From positions 1-5,823 of the forward strand of contig RFGQ01000747.1 in NCBI GenBank assembly GCA_003695865.1: a stretch of DNA of 5,823 bases, written 5' to 3'. The notes under the pieces were generated by a model. The model did not search any database, was not told the DNA's origin, and worked only from the letters and a program-made list of their open reading frames with translations. Position 1 is the first letter of the stretch; every line of letters starts with the position of its first letter. The position numbers and the translations under genes are program-made. Shown piece by piece: positions 1 to 5,149 of the stretch. Source of the stretch: Gemmatimonadota bacterium (lineage in GTDB: Bacteria > Gemmatimonadota > Gemmatimonadetes > Longimicrobiales > Gaopeijiaceae).

Positions 1-890
1 CGCTCTCGGGCCGGCGCGAGGCGGTCGGCCCGCCAGCCGGGCACCTGGAAGACGGTCTCGGTGCCCGGTACCGTCGCCCAGCGCGTGCTCTCGCTGCCGT
101 GGATCCATACGACGGCGAGCGTGTCACCTTCCGCGTCCAACGCCCGCACGAGCACGGAGCGGTCCACGGTGTCGGGCACCGCCTCGGCGAAGCCCGTCGC
201 CAGGAAGCGAGAGAACTCGCGAAGCAGGTCGCGCATCCTCAGACTGTCGGCGGGTGCACCGGACTCGAGCGTCCAGGTGCTGTCGGCCCGCGACACGCGT
301 ACCGTGGCGCCGTCACGCTCGATTTCGACCGTACGGACGCGGGCGGTGTCCACCGCCACGATCGTCTTGTCGCGGAAGTCGTCGAGTCGGCGGTCGAGTG
401 CGCCGCGCAGATCGGTCTGCAGCAAGACGACCTCGTCCTGGTCGGGCAGACGCAGGTAGGCCATGCCGTACGACGGCCCCTGGCGCCCGACCAGCACCGT
501 GACCGACCGATCGCCCTGTGTCAGGGTGGCCCGCACGGCGCTGTCGGCGGCGACGCCCAGCCGCGCGTGGTTCGCCGGGTTGGTGGCGACCACGTCGCCT
601 CCGGTCGACAGGTCGAGGGCGGCCAGAATGCGCTTCACGGCAGCCGAATCGGCCGGATAGCCGTCCACCGTCCATGCCACGCCCGAGCGCGCGAGCTCGA
701 CCGTATCGTGGCGGCCCTCGATGCGAATCCGGTCCAGATGTGCGGGCTCTACGCTCGCAAGTGCGTCGAGAACGGGGTCCGCACTGGGCGCGGCGCTGCC
801 CGTGCGTCCCGACACCAACGTGAAGCCGCCCCAGGCGGCCACCACCACCACGAGCGCGGCCAGAATGCGCTTCAGGGTCGTCTCGCTCAT
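1..890 (-). CDS. DUF4340 domain-containing membrane-anchored protein, C-terminus cut by the window edge
   Basis: Third gene of the ABC operon. The frame from the ATG at 890 is open to the left edge (296 complete codons, no stop). Residues 8-27 form one hydrophobic segment, a signal anchor that would place the rest outside the cytoplasmic membrane. The body shows the DUF4340 pattern: WTVDGYPAD (73-81), a following helix, TNPANHARLGV (103-113), and FRDKTI (172-177) closing the first unit. Residues 184-233 repeat the layout of 52-98 (strand, TWTLESGAPADS, helix), so the protein looks internally duplicated. The start overlaps the upstream stop as ATGA and has a near-perfect AGGAGGTGAT site just before it. 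DUF4340 proteins often sit beside GldA/GldG-like genes, and their biochemical role is unknown. I infer an extracytoplasmic accessory of the transporter. The family call is firm; the function is open. Confidence 0.88.
   Translation of the reverse strand, partial: MSETTLKRILAALVVVVAAWGGFTLVSGRTGSAAPSADPVLDALASVEPAHLDRIRIEGRHDTVELARSGVAWTVDGYPADSAAVKRILAALDLSTGGDVVATNPANHARLGVAADSAVRATLTQGDRSVTVLVGRQGPSYGMAYLRLPDQDEVVLLQTDLRGALDRRLDDFRDKTIVAVDTARVRTVEIERDGATVRVSRADSTWTLESGAPADSLRMRDLLREFSRFLATGFAEAVPDTVDRSVLVRALDAEGDTLAVVWIHGSESTRWATVPGTETVFQVPGWRADRLAPARE
619..874. repeat. Two exact 19-bp direct repeats inside the DUF4340 gene (619-637 and 856-874)
   Basis: The same 19 bases occur at 619-637 and 856-874, in the same orientation and same reading frame, 237 bp apart. 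They encode KRILAA at residues 7-12, within the membrane anchor region, and at 86-91, in the first DUF4340 helix. The copies diverge immediately on both sides. This may be chance reuse of favoured codons for similar peptides, or a short duplication. Such a repeat could in principle allow an in-frame 237-bp deletion by slippage. Confidence 0.6.
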
Positions 891-3262
891 CCGATCACCT
901 CCTGCCAGCGCCGCTGCGCGCGCCGCTGGCGTCCGCTCACCCGCACGAAGCCCACCAGGGCGTAGAGCAGAGGCACCCCGATCAGGCTGATCCACTTGAG
1001 CGCCGCCTTCTGGGCCTCGGACGAGAACACGAGCTGCGGCGGCCGGCGGTTCTTCGAGCGGATCGAGATCAGGGCCTCGTCCTGCAGGAGCCAGTCGAGC
1101 GCGTTCGCGGCGAACGCCAGGTTCTGCGGGTTGGCGCCGACGAACTGGTCCTCGAGGAAGGTCGCGTCACCCACCACGACCATGCGTCCGGTGAGGGCCG
1201 GCCGTTCGGGGTCGACGCCCCCGTCCGCGGCTTCCCCGGGTCCCGCGCCGGCGTCCTCGCGTGCTTCGGCAACGGGACCGGTTCCGCTCCCACGGCCGTC
1301 CGGCACACCCGCCGCCGTGAGCGAGGCACTCGACCGGTCCTCGTCTCCGTCCGCTGCCGCGGCCGGATCGAACGCGGCGGCGAGCACCTGTACCGTGACC
1401 GAGTCGGGGTCGGGCGCCGGTAGCGACTCCGGCAGCACGAGCGAACCCGGCGGGAGCCGGTTCGCCGCGGCCGACGTGACCCACAGCGGGATCACCCGCG
1501 GGTCGTCGCTCACGTCGAGGGGCGCCACCCATCCGAAGGTCACGTTCGCCAGGTCGCGCGTAATCGTGTGGTCGCCGGCGGGTAGCGCGATCGGCCACAG
1601 GGGATAGGGCCGGAGCAGGTTGAAGATGCCCTGTCGTCCGGTCGAGATGGTTGCGTTGGACTGCCAGTCCATCACGAGCCCGCTGCCCAGCCGGATCCCG
1701 GCGTCGGCCGTGAGGCCCTCGAGCCCGGTGACCACCGGCACCGCCGAGGGCGACTGCGGCGAGAGCTCGTTACTCTCGAGCAACAGCAGCGCCGGGCCGC
1801 CGAGCTCCACGTAGTGGCGCACCGCCGCCACGGCCGCCGAGTCGAGGCGCTGGTTGGGCGCGGCGACCACGACGGCGTCGATCGTGTCGGGGCCCAGCGA
1901 CGGCACCGTATCGCGCTGCAGGTCGATGGTTCGGATGTCGAAGCGATCGACCAGCGCCTGCTGGAAGGCCGGGAACCCGACCGCCCCCTTCGCTCCGTAT
2001 CCGGTCAGGAACGCTACGACGGGCCGCGTGGTGTCGGTCATGCGGTCGATGGCCGCGACCAGCCGGAACTCGAGGTCGTCCGTGCGGTCGACCGCGGGGA
2101 TGGTCTCACGCTCGTCGGCGTACTGGACGGCGAGCCCGAACCAGCCCCGGCGGACTTCGAACTCGTCGTCGCGCAGGACGTTGAACTCGAGCGGGTAGAT
2201 GCCGAGCGAGCGGGCCTCCTCGGCGGCGTCCTCGTCGTCGGAAGGATCGATCTCTTCGACGACGAGCTTGCCGTCGGCGGCTCGGGCCATGTCGGCGACC
2301 AGGTCGCGCACGTCACGCAGCGTGAGCTGGACCTCCGGGGGCAGCTCCTTCGACACGACCAGCTTCAGAGTGACCAGGTCGTCGAGGTCGCCCAGGATCT
2401 CGCGTGTGCCGGGCGAGAGCGTGTAGAGGTTGCCCCGGGTCAGGTCGAGTCGCCCGCGGATGTGGCCGCCAAGCAGATTGAGCACCGCGACCAGAGCGGC
2501 CAGCGCCAGCACGCCCCGACGCAGGCGCCGGAACGAGCCGCGCTCCGGGCTGAGGCGTTGGCCGGCGAGCGCCGCCCACGTGAACGCGAGGAAGAGGCCC
2601 GCGGTGCTCGCGAAGTAGAGCACGTCCCTCAGGTCGATCACGCCGCGGGCGACGTTCTGGAAGTGCGACAGCACCGACAGCCGGGCGAGCGCACCCCCGA
2701 TCGCGGGCGGCAGTCCGATCTGCACGACCGGCGTGCCCAGCAGGACCAGCGCCAGCGAGAGGCCGGTGGCCAGGATGAAGGCGGTGATCTGGTTGCGGGT
2801 GAGCGCCGAGGCCCAGAGCCCGACGGAGACCCCCTGCGCCGCCAGGAGCGCCGCCCCCACGTACTGGGCCACGATGATGCCCGGATCGGCGTCGCTCCAT
2901 AAGAGCACGCCCACCGCCATGGGGATGGTGCCCAGGAGCGTGGCGAGCACGAACGCCCAGTTTCCCAGGAACTTTCCGGTCACGACCTCGAACTCGTCGA
3001 CGGGCTGCGCCATGAGCCACTCGAGCGTGTGCCCGCGCCGCTCCTCGGCGAGCGAGCGCATCGTGACCGCCGGTACGAAGACCGCAAACAGCCAGGGCAG
3101 CAGGTCGAAGAACGGCCGGAGCGACGCGACGCCACTGGCGTACAGAGACCGGAAGGCCAGGAACAGGCCGAGGGCCAGAAAGGCGATCGCCAGCACGTAG
3201 GCCGTCGGGTGGTCGAAGAAGGCCCGCAGCTCGCGGCGGGCGACGGTACGCACCTGACTCAT
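887..3262 (-). CDS. Gldg-family ABC transporter permease: ABC-2/GldF-type membrane domain fused to a GldG-type auxiliary domain
   Basis: 791 residues. Residues 1-235 form an ABC-2-type permease with six likely membrane helices (about 20-40, 51-70, 98-122, 128-153, 158-180, 213-233) and the EERRGHTLEWLMAQPV segment (73-87) typical of GldF-like permeases. A seventh helix (249-266) is followed by the GldG hallmark RLDLTRGNLYTLSPGT (271-286). Residues 290-730 are the external auxiliary domain, with the VAFLTGYG segment near 416-423. A last helix (about 754-773) and a basic tail RVSGRQRRAQRRW return to the cytoplasm. GldF and GldG are separate proteins in gliding Bacteroidota, whereas a fused form is common in other phyla. 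Residues 631-688 are a low-complexity D/E/G/A-rich stretch not expected in the conserved fold. The ATG at 3262 overlaps the ATPase stop (ATGA) behind AGGAGGTGG. The protein should pair with the adjacent ATPase. The exported substrate cannot be read from sequence, and gliding should not be assumed. Confidence 0.92.
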   Translation of the reverse strand: MSQVRTVARRELRAFFDHPTAYVLAIAFLALGLFLAFRSLYASGVASLRPFFDLLPWLFAVFVPAVTMRSLAEERRGHTLEWLMAQPVDEFEVVTGKFLGNWAFVLATLLGTIPMAVGVLLWSDADPGIIVAQYVGAALLAAQGVSVGLWASALTRNQITAFILATGLSLALVLLGTPVVQIGLPPAIGGALARLSVLSHFQNVARGVIDLRDVLYFASTAGLFLAFTWAALAGQRLSPERGSFRRLRRGVLALAALVAVLNLLGGHIRGRLDLTRGNLYTLSPGTREILGDLDDLVTLKLVVSKELPPEVQLTLRDVRDLVADMARAADGKLVVEEIDPSDDEDAAEEARSLGIYPLEFNVLRDDEFEVRRGWFGLAVQYADERETIPAVDRTDDLEFRLVAAIDRMTDTTRPVVAFLTGYGAKGAVGFPAFQQALVDRFDIRTIDLQRDTVPSLGPDTIDAVVVAAPNQRLDSAAVAAVRHYVELGGPALLLLESNELSPQSPSAVPVVTGLEGLTADAGIRLGSGLVMDWQSNATISTGRQGIFNLLRPYPLWPIALPAGDHTITRDLANVTFGWVAPLDVSDDPRVIPLWVTSAAANRLPPGSLVLPESLPAPDPDSVTVQVLAAAFDPAAAADGDEDRSSASLTAAGVPDGRGSGTGPVAEAREDAGAGPGEAADGGVDPERPALTGRMVVVGDATFLEDQFVGANPQNLAFAANALDWLLQDEALISIRSKNRRPPQLVFSSEAQKAALKWISLIGVPLLYALVGFVRVSGRQRRAQRRWQEVIG
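894..903 (-). promoter_or_regulatory. Shine-Dalgarno site of the DUF4340 gene
   Basis: The minus strand reads AGGAGGTGAT, fully complementary to the usual 16S rRNA 3' end, ending three bases before the ATG at 890. It lies inside the last codons of the permease gene. Together with the ATGA overlap it supports this start and implies translational coupling. Confidence 0.85.
1199..1372 (-). other. Low-complexity insert in the GldG domain (residues 631-688)
   Basis: The segment encodes 58 residues dominated by Ala, Asp, Gly and Glu, between VTVQVLAAAF and the next predicted strand TGRMVVVGDATF. By topology it should lie on the outer side of the membrane. Both flanks look like ordinary folded domain, so this is most simply an exposed flexible loop. 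Confidence 0.55.
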
Positions 3263-4326
3263 CGTGCCACCTCCTCCTCGGCCGCCGCGCCGGGTCCATC
3301 GTCCTCACCTTTCTGCCCTCCCTCACCCGACGCGGTGTCCTCTACGGAGGGCGCGGTCGCCTCGGACCCGGCGCCGCCGTCGTCGAGGCGGCCGTCGCCG
3401 TTCTGCGGTTCCGCCGTGAGCTCCCGGAAGAGCTGCTCGAGCGACGCCCGCTCGCGGTGCAGCTCCCAGAGCACCCAGCCCTGCTCCGCCGCGAGGCGGA
3501 AGAGTTCGGGCCGCAGGTCGCGCTCTCCGTCGGCGCTCACGCTCAGGCGGGTGCGACCGTCGACCGTCGACGGCGCCACGGAGCGCACTCCGGGGAGCTT
3601 CGCCACGGCCTCGGCCACACCCTCGCCCTCGGCCTCGAGCGTGTAGCTGGCGCCGGCGCTGCCGCCCGCCAGCAGTTCGCCGACCGCGCCGTCGGCGACC
3701 AGTCGGCCGCGCCGCACGATGAGCAGGCGCGAGCACGTGGCCTCGACCTCCTGCATGACGTGCGTCGACAACAGGACGGTGCGCTCGCGTCCGAGGCTGC
3801 TCACCAGCCTCCGGATGTCGACCCGCTGGTTCGGGTCGAGACCCTCGGTGGGCTCGTCGAGCACCAGGATCTCGGGCCGGTGCAGGATTGCGGCGGCCAG
3901 CCCCACCCGCTGCCGGTACCCCTTCGAGAGCTCGCCCACCGGTCGGTAGAACACGTCCCCGAGGCCCGTCTCGTCGACCGCGTCGGCGATCCGTCCCCGC
4001 ACTTCGGGGCCCTCGAGGCCGCGGAGCGAAGCGGCGAACTCGAGGTACTCGGCCACCAGCATGTCGTCGTACAGCGGGTTCGACTCGGGCAGGTACCCGA
4101 CGCGCCGCTTGGCGCCGCGCAGGTCGTCTCCGATCGGTACGCCGTCGTAGAGCACGCTGCCCGCGTCGGGCTGGAGCGTGCCCGTGAGCATGCGCATGGT
4201 GGTGGTCTTCCCCGCGCCGTTCGGCCCGAGAAAACCGACCACCTCGCCCGGCTGGACCGTGAACGAGATATCGTCCACGGCCACGAGGTCGCCGAAGCGC
4301 TTCGTCACCCCTTCGACCGCGATCAT
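3259..4326 (-). CDS. GldA-like ABC transporter ATP-binding protein
   Basis: 355 residues from the ATG at 4326. This cytoplasmic ATPase should power the Gldg-type permease encoded next. All nucleotide-binding motifs are present: Walker A GPNGAGKT (34-41), a Q-loop region GYLPESNPLY in which Glu (81) stands where Gln is usual, signature LSKGYRQR (133-140), Walker B LVLDEP (154-159) followed by EGLDPNQ, and the switch His in STH (188). The LPE, LSKGYRQR and GLDPNQ variants are characteristic of the GldA-like subfamily. Residues about 215-304 form a small alpha/beta C-terminal domain ending LEQLFRELT, as in DUF4162-type extensions. The last 51 residues are a Gly/Ala/Asp/Glu-rich tail. An in-frame GTG at 4338 would add four residues, but it lies within the ribosome binding site, so the ATG is preferred. 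It is the first gene of the operon. Confidence 0.94.
   Translation of the reverse strand: MIAVEGVTKRFGDLVAVDDISFTVQPGEVVGFLGPNGAGKTTTMRMLTGTLQPDAGSVLYDGVPIGDDLRGAKRRVGYLPESNPLYDDMLVAEYLEFAASLRGLEGPEVRGRIADAVDETGLGDVFYRPVGELSKGYRQRVGLAAAILHRPEILVLDEPTEGLDPNQRVDIRRLVSSLGRERTVLLSTHVMQEVEATCSRLLIVRRGRLVADGAVGELLAGGSAGASYTLEAEGEGVAEAVAKLPGVRSVAPSTVDGRTRLSVSADGERDLRPELFRLAAEQGWVLWELHRERASLEQLFRELTAEPQNGDGRLDDGGAGSEATAPSVEDTASGEGGQKGEDDGPGAAAEEEVAR
3262..3414 (-). other. Acidic low-complexity C-terminal tail of the ABC ATPase
   Basis: These codons encode residues 305-355, a stretch rich in Gly, Ala, Asp, Glu and Ser with no hydrophobic core and therefore probably disordered. GldA-like ATPases normally end soon after the LEQLFRELT-type helix, so this is an extension. 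It also contains the ribosome binding site of the next gene. Confidence 0.6.
3267..3275 (-). promoter_or_regulatory. Shine-Dalgarno site of the permease gene
   Basis: The minus strand reads AGGAGGTGG with the GGAGG core seven bases before the ATG at 3262. It sits within the codons for the EEEVAR end of the ATPase. It supports the chosen start and coupling to the upstream gene through the ATGA overlap. Confidence 0.8.
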
Positions 4327-4335
4327 CGCCTCACC

Positions 4336-4344
4336 CACCTCCTT
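4336..4344 (-). promoter_or_regulatory. Shine-Dalgarno site of the ABC ATPase gene, which decides its start
   Basis: The minus strand reads AAGGAGGTG, ending nine bases before the ATG at 4326. The alternative in-frame GTG (4336-4338) is the last three bases of this site and cannot use it, so the gene starts at the ATG. Confidence 0.8.
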
Positions 4345-4353
4345 GGTCCGGAA

Positions 4354-4392
4354 GGGGCGGCGGAGCGTCGGGAAGACGCAGAACGCCGCCCC
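4354..4392 (-). promoter_or_regulatory. Strong two-tier hairpin in the leader of the ABC operon
   Basis: GGGGCGGCG (4354-4362) pairs perfectly with CGCCGCCCC (4384-4392), a nine-pair nearly all-GC stem. Inside it GCGTC (4365-4369) pairs with GACGC (4375-4379) around a five-base loop. The tiers are separated by a small asymmetric internal loop (GA opposite AGAA). In the operon mRNA the hairpin ends nine bases upstream of the AAGGAGGTG site. No U-tract follows, so it does not look like an intrinsic terminator. A role in translation initiation or transcript stability is inferred. Confidence 0.6.
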
Positions 4393-4517
4393 GAGACTCG
4401 CTCGAAGCGGCGCTGCTGGCCAGGAGCCGGGCCGGCCCGTACGCGGAAGGCGGACGGGCGCGGGGACGCCGCTCGACGAGCGCGTTGGTCCACACCGATC
4501 CTGATGTCGGCCGGCCG

Positions 4518-4533
4518 CCGGGGTGTGCCCCGG
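4518..4533. repeat. Perfect 6-bp inverted repeat with a TGTG loop in the operon leader
   Basis: CCGGGG (4518-4523) and CCCCGG (4528-4533) flank TGTG. It lies just downstream of the proposed minus-strand promoter and would form a stable hairpin near the 5' end of the transcript. Function is unknown. Short GC hairpins are frequent at this base composition. Confidence 0.4.
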
Positions 4534-4554
4534 ACGGGCGGCGACAGCCCAGAA

Positions 4555-4584
4555 AGTCTAGGAAGGGGCGGGTGGTGGTGTCCA
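4555..4584 (-). promoter_or_regulatory. Putative sigma70-type promoter of the ABC operon
   Basis: On the minus strand a -35-like TGGACA (4584-4579; five of six matches to TTGACA) and a -10-like TAGACT (4560-4555; keeps TA, A and final T) are 18 bp apart. Transcription would start near 4548, giving a leader of about 220 nt before the ATG at 4326. It is the best match I found by eye in the divergent region. A small AT-richer island (AGAAAGTCTA) supports it. Start site and sigma factor are untested. Confidence 0.4.
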
Positions 4585-4626
4585 GAGGGGCCGGGGTGAT
4601 GCGGGGGGGCGCCGGAAACTGCCGCT

Positions 4627-4643
4627 CCCCGCACATTGCGGGG
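4627..4643. repeat. Perfect 7-bp inverted repeat with a 3-base spacer
   Basis: CCCCGCA (4627-4633) and TGCGGGG (4637-4643) flank CAT. A further TGCGGGG at 4600-4606 could pair with the left arm instead. The element lies about 40-60 bp upstream of the proposed -35 box of the ABC operon, so it could be an operator or simply a GC hairpin. Confidence 0.4.
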
Positions 4644-4736
4644 GTGACCGGACGTGCCCGAAAGAGCATCGGCCGCCCGATCCCGGAGGGCGGGTTCGGA
4701 CGGCCTGCGGTGGGACAGAGAGGGATTTGGATGGGA

Positions 4737-4772
4737 CGTAGGTGGATCCGACGGAAAGGAGTCCGACCTACG
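4737..4772. repeat. Imperfect 13-bp hairpin with two bulged bases
   Basis: CGTAGGTGGATCC (4737-4749) can pair with the 4758-4772 arm, in which G4761 and G4765 are bulged out. The loop is GACGGAAA. No T-run follows, so it is not a clear terminator. It lies roughly 380 bp upstream of the STAND-ATPase start. Confidence 0.4.
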
Positions 4773-4854
4773 AAGGGTGGAGGGAACTCAGCTCCTGTTC
4801 GACGTTGCCGCTTCGTTGCTTCCACGCTACGCGCCGCGCCCGGCGCGCGAACTA

Positions 4855-4865
4855 GTCACGGTGAC
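4855..4865. repeat. Small palindrome GTCAC-G-GTGAC
   Basis: The 11-bp sequence GTCACGGTGAC is a perfect dyad around a central G, directly after ACTAGT and overlapping the first TGACGTA motif (4862-4868). The size fits a half-operator, but there is no second matching site to confirm it. Confidence 0.3.
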
Positions 4866-4884
4866 GTACAGGCGACCCCGGGAT

Positions 4885-4920
4885 GACGTAGACGCCTACG
4901 TAGACGCCGGCGTGGACGGT
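4885..4920. repeat. Three tandem 12-bp units, the third degenerate
   Basis: GACGTAGACGCC (4885-4896), TACGTAGACGCC (4897-4908) and GGCGTGGACGGT (4909-4920) are head-to-tail copies. The first two differ at one base. The second copy's CGTAGACGCCG (4899-4909) has an exact 11-bp inverted match at 5007-5017. ACGTA also occurs at 4736-4740 and 4864-4868. The array lies about 230-265 bp upstream of the STAND-ATPase start and may be a regulatory cluster. Confidence 0.5.
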
Positions 4921-5135
4921 GGGTGGCCCGTACGGCGGGGTGGTCCGGGGCGCGGGGCGAGCGCGCTCGGCGGGAGTGGCGCACGTCGGGCCCGTTCCGC
5001 GAGGGACGGCGTCTACGCGGGGCTTGTCGAGGCGCGCGGCGCACCCCAGCTTGCCCACGCTTCCCGCGACTAGGCTGAAGATTCGAAGCGCGCGCCCTGC
5101 GGGGCGGCCTGCGCTCAGGCAGCGGCGTGTCACCC

Positions 5136-5140
5136 GGGAG
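5136..5140 (+). promoter_or_regulatory. Possible Shine-Dalgarno site of the STAND ATPase
   Basis: GGGAG lies nine bases before the GTG at 5150. It is weaker than the sites in the ABC operon and is used here mainly to choose a start in a frame that stays open upstream. Confidence 0.4.
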
Positions 5141-5149
5141 ACGGGGTTC

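Larger units (their letters stand above)
4339..5149. other. Divergent intergenic region without a convincing gene
   Basis: About 0.8 kb lies between the divergent ABC operon and the STAND-ATPase gene. Open frames exist on both strands (for example 4654-5073 plus and 4331-4825 minus), but their third codon positions are not G/C-biased like the neighbours. Their translations are Arg/Gly/Pro/Ser-rich and resemble no family I know. No tRNA or rRNA signature was seen. The region carries the proposed operon promoter, hairpins at 4354-4392, 4518-4533, 4627-4643 and 4737-4772, and repeats around 4855-5017. I could not identify a convincing plus-strand promoter for the ATPase gene. Confidence 0.7.

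Noticed and set aside
1814..2902. Plus-strand open frame of 362 codons opposite the permease gene
   Set aside because: It is fully antisense to the conserved permease-GldG domains. Long antisense frames are expected at this GC content.
3457..4599. Plus-strand open frame of 380 codons opposite the ABC ATPase
   Set aside because: It is antisense to all the ABC motifs, and its His/Arg/Gln-rich translation shows no domain.
4673..4693. CCGCCC/GGGCGG inverted repeat as a possible terminator
   Set aside because: It has a six-pair stem with a nine-base loop and no T-run on either side. No gene ends nearby.
4331..4825. Minus-strand open frame of 164 codons upstream of the ABC ATPase
   Set aside because: The Pro/Arg/Ser-rich translation has no family resemblance, and it would run through the operon's proposed promoter, leader hairpins and ribosome binding site.
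4654..5073. Plus-strand open frame of 139 codons in the divergent region
   Set aside because: Third positions contain many A/T bases unlike all neighbouring genes. The translation is Arg/Gly/Ser-rich without a recognisable domain, and it covers several hairpins and tandem repeats.
5079..5106. GATTCGAAGC followed by a GC hairpin, resembling a tRNA T-arm
   Set aside because: No acceptor stem, D-arm or anticodon arm can be placed around it. The CGCCC/GGGCG stem (5093-5106) is short and typical of GC-rich background.
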